Part shown: positions 1 to 6,392 of the stretch, piece by piece
Layout of the letters: every line of letters begins with the position of its first letter
Numbering within the stretch: the stretch's first letter is position 1
From: an uncultured Kiritimatiellota bacterium
GTDB lineage: Bacteria > Verrucomicrobiota > Kiritimatiellia > RFP12 > UBA1067
Assembly (NCBI GenBank): GCA_934675625.1
Contig: CAKURH010000054.1
Coordinates: 1 to 24,836, forward strand
Reading direction: 5' to 3'
Length of the DNA stretch: 24,836 bases
Made by a program: the position numbers and the translations under genes
Notes under the pieces: model-generated
Told to the model about the DNA's origin: nothing
What the model saw: only the letters and a program-made list of their open reading frames with translations
Databases searched by the model: none

Positions 1-96
1 GGACGAGATCGTGCCCTGGACGGAGGGCGGGAGCGCGGCGATCTCGGCGAGGATTTCGGCGCGGGAACGGCTCTTTTTCGATGATTTATTTTTCAT
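1..96 (-). CDS. 5' end of an unidentified protein (partial)
   Basis: Only the first 32 codons lie in the window, and the gene continues past the left edge. The N-terminus is a Lys/Ser/Arg-rich stretch followed by AEILAEIAALPPSVQGTISS. An 'EI.ALPP...G.(I/L)S' start is reminiscent of small proteins of unknown function, some found near transposases, but too little is visible to assign a family. The ATG at 96 is chosen because a near-consensus promoter lies just upstream on the same strand. The start codon falls about where transcription would begin, and no Shine-Dalgarno sequence is possible, so the message may be leaderless. Confidence 0.5.
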   Translation of the reverse strand, partial: MKNKSSKKSRSRAEILAEIAALPPSVQGTISS

Positions 97-102
97 GCGT
101 AT

Positions 103-131
103 ATTATAGTATATGCGTATGCGAAAATCAA
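103..131 (-). promoter_or_regulatory. Sigma-70-type promoter for the left-edge minus-strand gene
   Basis: Read on the minus strand there is a TTGATT -35 (126-131), a 17-base spacer and a perfect TATAAT -10 (103-108). Transcription would start near position 96, which is the first base of the ATG. The -10 sits inside an imperfect 20-base inverted repeat (97-116, two mismatched pairs) that could be an operator. Confidence 0.6.
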
Positions 132-205
132 GCGGGAAATGTGGGGTGTCAGCATAAATCTCTCGATGCACCCAAAAGCTGTTTGCGAAAGCGAAACAGG
201 ATTTA

Positions 206-214
206 TGATATAAT
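206..214 (+). promoter_or_regulatory. TG-extended -10 promoter of the 250-1626 lipoprotein gene
   Basis: TGATATAAT is a perfect TATAAT (209-214) preceded by the TGn extension. No convincing -35 is seen at normal spacing. A ribosome binding site AAGGGAG lies at 235-241, 8 bases before the ATG. Confidence 0.6.
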
Positions 215-249
215 GCTCCTGATAAAAGTTCAAGAAGGGAGCGTTACGT

Positions 250-1626
250 ATGAAAACTGTCAGGATGATGGGCACAATGGCCTTTGCGGCATGGGCGGCG
301 ATGGCCCTGTCGGGATGCGTGAGCGCACCGGGGTATCGCGTCGAGCAGGGAACCGTCGTCGCAGATTCGCCCTTTGAATTTGAGATCGGCTCGACCGAAT
401 ATGCGCAGACGTTCGGCGACCTGATTCGCACTTCCGTGAATGCGAACTACGATCCGCGCACGAAGACGACGACCACGAACTGGCATCATCACGCCGAGGC
501 GCGGCTGGCCACGCCCTACTTCGGCTGCGAACGGATGTTCCTTTCGTTCAAGGGCGAGGAAAAGGCGCTCGAACATTGCAGTCTCTCGCTTGGTGGTTGG
601 CGGCCGTCTTGCTCCGGCAAGAAGATAAGGACGTATGCCGAATGCCGCGAGACGGTCGGCAAGATTGCCGCGGACATGGAAAAGCGTTTAGGCATCAAGA
701 TGCAATGCCGCAATGATGAGACGGAGGAGGAAGCGAAGGAATCTGTTCGCCAACTGGCTGAACGGAACAAAGATCCGAACAAGAAATGTTCGGGCTATGC
801 TTCGAGCTTTGTCCATTTCGGGGGCGAGCGACAGGGCGCGAAAGCGATGACCGATTACAGCGTCAGCGGTATGCTGAGCGACAGGGGCGAATACAGTATC
901 AGCGTCTCGTATTTAAGGCATTGGGATTTTTCGTTCCCTTCCTACAAGCCCGGAGACAAGATTCCCGTCTACACGAACGAGATGTGTTCGGCCACGTCCA
1001 GCGGACTCGTGCCGACCAAGGAACAAAAGGCGGCTCATGAGGCGGCGAAGCGCTTGCGCGAGACGGTCAACCGGCTTTTCGGCATCGACCTCGACACGCC
1101 GACGCAGACGAACGTCTTCTCGTCTGCCCTGTGGCAGACCAATGCGTCGGCGACCGTCGCGCGGGAGTGGACGCCGCTGGCCGTGCCGTTCGAGGGCCTG
1201 ACGGAACGCAAGGTCAACCAGTCCTTCCGCCTCTTGGGCATGCCGTTCGGAACGTTTGCGCTCCGCCGTCCGTTTGACGGCGCTGTCACGGACGCGGAGC
1301 TGGCGGCGCAGGCGCAGAAGATTCTGTTGCGGCTGGAGGCGGAATACGGCGCGAAGATTCCCGCAGTCGACACGGCGGAAGGGCAGGCCGCGCTTGCGCA
1401 GATGTACGGCGAGGGCGTCCCGACCTTCGGCGACACGAAAGCGCTTTTGGGGCTCGACAAGACGCAGTGGTTCGCCGGAAAGGTCGGCGACTTGGCGATT
1501 GACATCAGCTATGCGACGCCGCGCTATGCCAAGAAAGGCAGCACGTTCGAAATCGTCCGCAAGGGCGCCATCGTCGTCAACATCGTCCAGTCGCCGCTCA
1601 TCACGACAGGCAAGACGAAGAAGTAA
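250..1626 (+). CDS. Large lipoprotein of unknown function
   Basis: 458 residues. The N-terminus is a lipoprotein signal: MKTVRMM, a hydrophobic Ala/Met-rich stretch and an ALSGC lipobox with the acylated Cys at residue 23. The mature protein is therefore expected to be anchored in the envelope. The rest is soluble, with scattered Cys residues and no transmembrane segment. I do not recognise a domain. The pattern is of a paralogous envelope protein with two related-looking halves (short Tyr/Phe strands alternating with charged helices), but this is not proven. The start is fixed by AAGGGAG 8 bases upstream and by its own extended -10 promoter. The gene is monocistronic, or followed by the short lipoprotein-like frame at 1635. 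Confidence 0.8.
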   Translation: MKTVRMMGTMAFAAWAAMALSGCVSAPGYRVEQGTVVADSPFEFEIGSTEYAQTFGDLIRTSVNANYDPRTKTTTTNWHHHAEARLATPYFGCERMFLSFKGEEKALEHCSLSLGGWRPSCSGKKIRTYAECRETVGKIAADMEKRLGIKMQCRNDETEEEAKESVRQLAERNKDPNKKCSGYASSFVHFGGERQGAKAMTDYSVSGMLSDRGEYSISVSYLRHWDFSFPSYKPGDKIPVYTNEMCSATSSGLVPTKEQKAAHEAAKRLRETVNRLFGIDLDTPTQTNVFSSALWQTNASATVAREWTPLAVPFEGLTERKVNQSFRLLGMPFGTFALRRPFDGAVTDAELAAQAQKILLRLEAEYGAKIPAVDTAEGQAALAQMYGEGVPTFGDTKALLGLDKTQWFAGKVGDLAIDISYATPRYAKKGSTFEIVRKGAIVVNIVQSPLITTGKTKK

Positions 1627-1634
1627 GGGCGCAT

Positions 1635-1979
1635 TTGACGTTTAAGACGTTTCTGAAACGTTGCCGCTGGTCTGTCTTGCTGATCGGCGGAGCGCTCCTT
1701 TCGGGATGTGCGACGAATGTTCTGAAATCAACTCGCGTAGGCGGGTCGGCCGAGCACCGTTGCCCCGAAGCACGTCGCACGTCGGCAAGCGACAGGGACA
1801 CGCGCAACGGGCCACTGATGCGAACGACTGTCCGTTTCGCAGGGAGCGGATCGTCTTTTCATGCCCAGGCCCAGTGGCTCACGCGCGGCGGGCTTTACGC
1901 GGGCGGGCGAAATATGGTAGAATTCCCCTGTTCTGAAAATCAAGGGAGGTGTGGCCATGACGAAGATTGCAGTGTTTGA
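1635..1979 (+). CDS. Short lipoprotein-like ORF, probably a relic
   Basis: A TTG start gives a 114-residue frame that opens with a convincing lipoprotein signal: basic MTFKTFLKRCR, a hydrophobic core and a LLSGC lipobox with Cys 25. After about residue 30 the sequence is Arg/Ser/Gly-rich and looks unlike a folded protein. The frame runs through the promoter and first codons of ldhA, so the 3' part is probably not functional. It may be a lipoprotein gene truncated by deletion, or a very short real lipoprotein. Apart from this frame and the ldhA promoter, I see nothing else in the 324-base gap between 1627 and 1950. A perfect interrupted palindrome (1647-1661) lies inside the first codons. Confidence 0.3.
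   Translation: MTFKTFLKRCRWSVLLIGGALLSGCATNVLKSTRVGGSAEHRCPEARRTSASDRDTRNGPLMRTTVRFAGSGSSFHAQAQWLTRGGLYAGGRNMVEFPCSENQGRCGHDEDCSV
1894..1923 (+). promoter_or_regulatory. Promoter of ldhA
   Basis: The -35 is TTTACG (1894-1899), the spacer is 18 bases, and the -10 is TAGAAT (1918-1923) with a TG extension at 1915-1916. Transcription would begin near 1930, giving a leader of about 27 bases that contains the ribosome binding site. Confidence 0.55.
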
Positions 1980-3018
1980 CGCAAAGCCCTATGATCGCGC
2001 GTCGTTCGATGCGGCGAATGCGGGGCGTTATGAGTTCCGTTATTTCGAGACGCGGCTCCGGGCGGCGTCCGTGCCGCTCGCGGAAGGCTGCGCGGGCGTC
2101 TGCGCGTTCGTGAATGACGAGATCGACGCGGCGACTGTCGAGGGACTTGTCGCGCGCGGCGTGAAGGTGCTTGCCCTGCGGTGCGCGGGCTACAACAACG
2201 TCGATTTCAAGGCGGCGTTCGAGAAGGGCCTCACGGTCGTGCGCGTGCCGGCCTATTCGCCCTACGCCGTCGCGGAGCACGCGATGTCGCTCCTGATGAC
2301 GCTCAACCGCCATCTGCACAAGGCGGCGGCGCGGACGCGCGACTTCAACTTCTCGCTCGTCGGGCTGACGGGCATGGATCTCCACGGCAAGACGGCGGGC
2401 GTCGTCGGCACGGGCAAGATCGGGCGCGTCTTCTGCGACATCTGCAAGGGGCTCGGCATGCGCGTCCTCGCCTATGATGCCTTCCCGAATCCGGCGAGCG
2501 GCCTCGACTACGTGACGCTCGACCGACTGCTCGCCGAGTCGGACGTCGTCTCGCTGCACTGTCCGCTGACGCCGGAGACGCACCACCTCTTCAACGCCGA
2601 GACGATCGGGAAGATGAAGCCCGGCGCGCTGTTCGTCAACACGTCGCGGGGCGGCCTCATCGAGAGCGAGGCGCTTCTGGATGCCTTGCGCGACGGGCGG
2701 CTCGGCGGTGCGGGCCTCGACGTGTACGAGGAGGAGAGCGACTGGTTCTACGAGGACCGCTCGCAGCGCGTGAAGCAGGACAAGGTGCTCGCGCTGCTGG
2801 TCTCGATGCCGAACGTCATCGTGACGTCGCACCAGGCGTTCCTGACGCGCGAGGCGCTCGCGAACATCGCGACGACGACCTGCGCGAACCTCGACGCCTA
2901 CTTCGCCGGCGGGCCGCTGGAAAACGAGATCTGCTACCGCTGCTCCGGCGCGTCCGGCGCGGCGAAGCCGCCGACCTGTCCCAACCGCCGCAACGGACGG
3001 TGCTTCGCGCGCGCCTAA
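1957..3018 (+). CDS. ldhA: D-lactate dehydrogenase (D-2-hydroxyacid dehydrogenase family)
   Basis: Reduces pyruvate to D-lactate with NADH in the cytoplasm, a fermentative redox-balancing step. The 353-residue product has the NAD-binding GTGKIG (151-156). The catalytic triad is Arg231 (NTSRGG), Glu260 and His292 (SHQAF), with spacing identical to the classical D-LDH Arg235/Glu264/His296. The segment WFYEDRSQRV and the LDVYEEE motif are typical of LdhA rather than of phosphoglycerate dehydrogenase. The ATG at 1957 is preferred over the GTG at 1951, because AAGGGAGGT abuts the GTG but is correctly spaced from the ATG. The C-terminus is odd: after the usual end near residue 324 there is a tail of about 28 residues with four Cys (326, 329, 341, 349). 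The gene stands alone with its own promoter. Confidence 0.9.
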   Translation: MTKIAVFDAKPYDRASFDAANAGRYEFRYFETRLRAASVPLAEGCAGVCAFVNDEIDAATVEGLVARGVKVLALRCAGYNNVDFKAAFEKGLTVVRVPAYSPYAVAEHAMSLLMTLNRHLHKAAARTRDFNFSLVGLTGMDLHGKTAGVVGTGKIGRVFCDICKGLGMRVLAYDAFPNPASGLDYVTLDRLLAESDVVSLHCPLTPETHHLFNAETIGKMKPGALFVNTSRGGLIESEALLDALRDGRLGGAGLDVYEEESDWFYEDRSQRVKQDKVLALLVSMPNVIVTSHQAFLTREALANIATTTCANLDAYFAGGPLENEICYRCSGASGAAKPPTCPNRRNGRCFARA

Positions 3019-3036
3019 CGGCAGAAGGGCTTCTGT

Positions 3037-3050
3037 GTTGTAATTACAAC
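3037..3050. promoter_or_regulatory. Perfect 14-bp palindrome, candidate operator of the superoxide reductase gene
   Basis: GTTGTAATTACAAC is a perfect 7+7 inverted repeat in GC-rich surroundings. Its centre lies about 41 bases before the predicted start of transcription of the superoxide reductase gene. That is where a dimeric activator would bind next to RNA polymerase, or a repressor would cover the -35. The regulator is unknown; a Fur/PerR-type, Rex-type or Crp/Fnr-type protein would fit the gene's role. Confidence 0.45.
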
Positions 3051-3069
3051 GGACTCTTCTTCCGCAAGA

Positions 3070-3078
3070 TGCTATCAT
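3070..3078 (+). promoter_or_regulatory. TG-extended -10 upstream of dfx
   Basis: TGCTATCAT has the -10 hexamer TATCAT at 3073-3078 with the TG extension. The -35 is poor, which would fit a promoter dependent on a factor bound at 3037-3050. Confidence 0.4.
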
Positions 3079-3172
3079 TCACGCCGTCAAGGGTGCGGTG
3101 TGTCGTCCGCGTCAGGGGGACACGGGCACGCAACCGCTTCCGGCGCAAACGAAACAGAAAGGAAATCAAGCC

Positions 3173-3541
3173 ATGAAATTCTACAAGTGCGAAGTGTGCG
3201 GCAAGATTGTCGCGCTGGTGAAGGAGACGTCCGTCGACACGGTCTGCTGCGGGCAGCCGATGCGCGAGCTCGTGCCGGGCACGACGGACGGCGCGGCGGA
3301 GAAGCACGTTCCCGTCTGCAAGCAGGAGGGGAACACGGTCACGGTGACGGTCGGTGCGGTGGCGCATCCCATGACGGACGACCACTTCATCGAGTGGATC
3401 TTCCTCGAGACCGCGAACGGCAACCAGCGCAAGGCGCTGAAGCCGGGGGATAGGCCCGAGGCGGTCTTCGCGCTCGTGCCGTCCGACACGGTGAAGAGCG
3501 CCTCCGCCTACTGTAACATCCACGGGCTGTGGCGGAATTAG
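3173..3541 (+). CDS. dfx: Desulfoferrodoxin (two-iron superoxide reductase)
   Basis: Reduces superoxide to hydrogen peroxide without making oxygen, a defence typical of strict anaerobes. The 122 residues match the family length. The N-terminal desulforedoxin-type iron site is Cys6, Cys9, Cys25 and Cys26. The catalytic centre has the Glu43-Lys44 pair followed by His45, then His65, His71, Cys114 and His117 (YCNIHGLW). All ligands are present, so this is a complete 2Fe-type enzyme. The ATG at 3173 is chosen over longer frames because the family starts here and AAAGGAA precedes it by about 8 bases. The 154-base leader region carries a perfect palindrome and an extended -10, suggesting regulated expression. 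Confidence 0.93.
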   Translation: MKFYKCEVCGKIVALVKETSVDTVCCGQPMRELVPGTTDGAAEKHVPVCKQEGNTVTVTVGAVAHPMTDDHFIEWIFLETANGNQRKALKPGDRPEAVFALVPSDTVKSASAYCNIHGLWRN

Positions 3542-3858
3542 GCGCGCCATCACTCGGCCCCGCCTGTCTCGTCGCGGGGCTTCTGCTGGCCCTGCTGTTC
3601 GTGGGGAGCTGCCTCTTCTCCGGCGACGACCGCGAGCCGGACGTGCTGGCGCGCGTCAAGGGCGAACTGGCGGTCGGACGCCGGGAACACGCGATTCAGC
3701 AGCGTGAGCAGACGGCCGACCTGCTGCGCGACTTGCGCGTCCTGAAGCGGCGTCTGGAGAAGTCTGGCGAGACGGAACGCGCACGGGAAACCGAGGCGCT
3801 CATTCGCGAATTGGAGCGGAATCACAGGCGGCTGAACGCCGCCGCGACGAAGCCGTAA
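3529..3858 (+). CDS. Small membrane-anchored coiled-coil protein of unknown function
   Basis: 109 residues starting at a GTG that overlaps the end of dfx by 13 bases, which suggests translational coupling. A hydrophobic segment spans about residues 12-31 and includes VGSC, which could alternatively be a lipobox with Cys 28. The rest (about 40-103) is highly charged helix rich in Arg, Glu and Leu, with heptad-like spacing typical of a coiled coil. No family is recognised. It may be a membrane-tethered partner of dfx or unrelated. The coding look (regular codon bias, clean stop before the next promoter) supports a real gene. Confidence 0.55.
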   Translation: MAELGAPSLGPACLVAGLLLALLFVGSCLFSGDDREPDVLARVKGELAVGRREHAIQQREQTADLLRDLRVLKRRLEKSGETERARETEALIRELERNHRRLNAAATKP

Positions 3859-3923
3859 GCGTGCGGGCATGCGCGTGCAGGGCGTCCGTCGAAGCACGTG
3901 TCGGCCCGCGCGGCGCGGCGATG

Positions 3924-3932
3924 TGGTATAAT
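3924..3932 (+). promoter_or_regulatory. TG-extended -10 promoter of the fmdB-pyrF-TPR-murG operon
   Basis: TGGTATAAT is a perfect TATAAT at 3927-3932 with the TG extension and no recognisable -35. The predicted start near 3939 leaves a leader of about 35 bases carrying the GGAAGGT ribosome binding site. Confidence 0.65.
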
Positions 3933-3973
3933 GTGCGGTTCAAAAGAAGCACGTGCGAAGGAAGGTCACAGGC

Positions 3974-4225
3974 ATGCCAATCTACGTCTACGAAGCGAAA
4001 GAGCCCGAACGGGGCTGCGAACTCTGCCAAAAGGGGTTCGAGATCCGCCAGTCGCTGAGCGAGGCGAAGCTCGACCACTGTCCGAAGTGCCGCGTGCCGG
4101 TCATCCGCGTCATCCAGGCGCCGGGGCTCACGCACTCGAAGACCGACCTCCACTACCGCGCCAAGCGCGCGGGTTTCCACACCTTGAAGCGCGTCGACAA
4201 GGGCGCGTACGAAAAACTCTACTGA
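3974..4225 (+). CDS. FmdB-family zinc ribbon protein
   Basis: 83 residues beginning MPIYVYE, the hallmark start of the FmdB putative regulatory family. Two CxxC knuckles (Cys15/Cys18 and Cys36/Cys39) form a zinc ribbon with the typical G-F-E-I-R-Q-S-L spacing between them. The biochemical role of the family is not well defined; regulatory or nucleic-acid-binding functions have been proposed. The C-terminal half is basic. The ATG at 3974 is preferred over upstream starts because of the family N-terminus and the well-placed GGAAGGT. It is the first gene of the operon, 14 bases before pyrF. Confidence 0.85.
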   Translation: MPIYVYEAKEPERGCELCQKGFEIRQSLSEAKLDHCPKCRVPVIRVIQAPGLTHSKTDLHYRAKRAGFHTLKRVDKGAYEKLY

Positions 4226-4239
4226 AAGGAACGATTCAC

Positions 4240-4941
4240 ATGGCCGAACTCATTGTTGCACTCGACGTCCAGACCCGCGAAGAGGCGGTGGCGAAGATAA
4301 AGGCGATCGGCGAGCCCGTCGGCTTCTACAAGATCGGGCTTGAGCTCTTCACGGCGGAAGGGCCGGACGTCGTCCGCGCCGTGAAGGACCTCGGCAAGAA
4401 GGTCTTTCTCGACCTCAAGTTCCACGACATTCCGCGCACGGTCGAACGGGCGGTGCGTTCGGGCGGCAAGCTCGGCGTGGACCTGATGACGATCCATTCC
4501 GTCGGCGGCCAGGCGATGATCCGGGCGGCGGCGGACGCGGCGGCGGCGTTCGGCGCGCAGGGCCCGAAGATCCTCGCCGTCACGGTGCTGACCTCGCTCG
4601 ACCAGTCCGACCTCGCGGACGTCGGCATCGCCGGGCGCACGCCGGCCGAGCAGGTCGCGGCGATGGCGCGCTTCGCGACGGCGCATGGCGCGCACGGCCT
4701 CGTCTGCTCGCCGAAGGAAGTCGGCGTGCTGTCGAAGGCCCTGCCGGCGGGCACGCTCTTCGTCACGCCGGGCGTGCGCCCCGCCGGCGCGGCGGTCGGC
4801 GACCAGAAGCGCGTCGCGACGCCGGCGGACGCCGTGCGGGACGGCGCGACGCACCTCGTCGTCGGGCGTCCGATCCTCGCGGCGGAAGATCCCGTCGCGG
4901 CGGCGCGCGCGATTCTCGCCGAGATCGAAGGGACGAAATGA
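4240..4941 (+). CDS. pyrF: Orotidine-5'-phosphate decarboxylase
   Basis: Last step of de novo UMP synthesis, converting OMP to UMP in the cytoplasm. The 233 residues match the bacterial class. The ligand-binding Asp9 and Lys31 (FYKIG) and the catalytic DLKFHDIP with Asp58, Lys60 and Asp63 are all present. The phosphate-binding loop TPGVRP and the terminal VVGRPI segment complete the barrel. The ATG has AAAGGA about 9 bases upstream. The stop overlaps the start of the next gene in an ATGA arrangement, so the two are translationally coupled. No other pyrimidine genes are in the window. Confidence 0.95.
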   Translation: MAELIVALDVQTREEAVAKIKAIGEPVGFYKIGLELFTAEGPDVVRAVKDLGKKVFLDLKFHDIPRTVERAVRSGGKLGVDLMTIHSVGGQAMIRAAADAAAAFGAQGPKILAVTVLTSLDQSDLADVGIAGRTPAEQVAAMARFATAHGAHGLVCSPKEVGVLSKALPAGTLFVTPGVRPAGAAVGDQKRVATPADAVRDGATHLVVGRPILAAEDPVAAARAILAEIEGTK

Positions 4942-6389
4942 GCGAGGTTTTGGGACGCATGAGACGCAGGGGACGCATAGGACGGGAGGTTTCAGCTCGC
5001 GCCTCTCTTGCCCCTCTTGCCGCGCTTGCCATTTCTCTCGCCTCTCTCGCTCTCTTCGCCGACGAGCCGGCGTTGACCGACGGCGAAGTCTGGAATCAAG
5101 GCGTCGATTTCTACCGCGCCGGCGACGTGACGAATGCGCTGCGCGTCCTGAAGCCGCTCATGCTCTCGCAGACACACGGGCCGCGCGCGGCGGAAGTCGT
5201 CGCGAAACTGGCTTCTGACGCGGGTGACCTCGAAGAGGCGGCGGCGGCGGCGCAGCTCGCGCTCCGCGCGACGCCGGACGACGCGAAGGCGAACCGCAAC
5301 TTCACGCGCGCGACGGACAAGCTGCCGGAGATTCGCGAGACGAAGCGCATCAACGCGATTCTCCAGGCGGCACAGGGAAAAGACCCTGGCTCGCTCCTGC
5401 ACGCGGCGACGAAGGAGGCGCGCGCGCTCCTGACCGAGTCGGGCACGTACCGCACGAACGCGCCGGCGCGGCTTGTCGCGTGCGCCGACCGGCTTTCGGC
5501 GCAGGCGGAGAAGCTGGCCGACGTCTGGATTCCCGTCCGCGAGGCGATCGTCCAGTCCGTCACCAACCAGGAGCAGGCCGCGACAATTCTCCTGCAGGTC
5601 GAGCAGGCCGAGGCGAAGACGAAGAAGGCGGCGACGGAGCTCGGCGACCTGGACGAAAACGCCTACGCGACGCTGTCGGACGTCGAGCACGACTTCACGC
5701 GCTTCCTGAAGCAGACAATCCTGCCGCCGGCGGCGATGGACGAGGATCTCGTCGCGCAGTCCAACGCCTGGCTGGACGTCGAGGCGTTCAACGGGCGCGG
5801 CTGGCAGCAGGACGCGCTCGACTACACGCGGAGCTTCCGCGCGAAGTTCCCCGCGTGGGCGCGCGCCTACGAGCAGCAGGCGCAGAGCGACACGAACAGG
5901 CCGCCGTTCACGGCCGAGGATCAGGCGAAAGTCGCCGCGCTCGCGACGGAACTGGAGAAGCTGCAGCTCGGCTCCGTCGAGAAGCCCCTGCCACCCGATC
6001 AGGAGAAGGCGCTCGCGCTCATCGAGCAGATCCGCGCGCTTCTGCCGAAGGATCCGAACGGCGGGGGCGGCGGACAGAACCAGCAGCAAAATCAGAATCA
6101 GAACCCGAATCAGCAACCCAACCAACAGCCCAATCCGCAGCAGGATCAGCAACCGAATCCCGATCAGCAAAATCAGCCGCCGGAGGAGCAGAAGCAAGAT
6201 CAGGATCCGCAGAAGGATCAGGAGCCGGATCCCTCGGAGGGCGATGCGGAGGAGCCGGAGAAGTCGAAGGAAGAGCAGGAGCTTGAGGCGACCTTGAAAA
6301 AGGCGCAGGAACGGAATGACGAACACGAGGCGGAAAAGAAGGCGCGGATGCGCAAGGCGCCGTTGCCGCCGAACGAAAGGGACTGGTAG
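4938..6389 (+). CDS. Secreted TPR protein with Gln/Asn/Pro-rich region, BatC-like
   Basis: 483 residues. A signal peptide ends near residue 41 (ALFA). Tetratricopeptide-like helices follow to about residue 110 (YRAGDVTNALRVL, then DLEEAAAAAQLAL). Next come a long helical region, a low-complexity Gly then Gln/Asn/Pro-rich stretch (about 373-420), an acidic Glu/Lys/Asp stretch and a conserved-looking tail ending PPNERDW. A TPR, a Q/N/P-rich linker and an 'RDW/KDW' end resemble the BatC-type proteins of Bat aerotolerance clusters, although no von Willebrand Bat partners are present. The start overlaps pyrF (ATGA). An alternative ATG at 4959 would shorten the N-terminus. The first codons and the signal peptide are built from tandem 9-base units. 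Confidence 0.75.
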   Translation: MSEVLGRMRRRGRIGREVSARASLAPLAALAISLASLALFADEPALTDGEVWNQGVDFYRAGDVTNALRVLKPLMLSQTHGPRAAEVVAKLASDAGDLEEAAAAAQLALRATPDDAKANRNFTRATDKLPEIRETKRINAILQAAQGKDPGSLLHAATKEARALLTESGTYRTNAPARLVACADRLSAQAEKLADVWIPVREAIVQSVTNQEQAATILLQVEQAEAKTKKAATELGDLDENAYATLSDVEHDFTRFLKQTILPPAAMDEDLVAQSNAWLDVEAFNGRGWQQDALDYTRSFRAKFPAWARAYEQQAQSDTNRPPFTAEDQAKVAALATELEKLQLGSVEKPLPPDQEKALALIEQIRALLPKDPNGGGGGQNQQQNQNQNPNQQPNQQPNPQQDQQPNPDQQNQPPEEQKQDQDPQKDQEPDPSEGDAEEPEKSKEEQELEATLKKAQERNDEHEAEKKARMRKAPLPPNERDW

Positions 6390-6392
6390 CAG

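Noticed and set aside
3022..3035. CAGAAG/CTTCTG inverted repeat after ldhA as a terminator
   Set aside because: The stem is short with almost no loop and no T-run follows; it is too weak to call.
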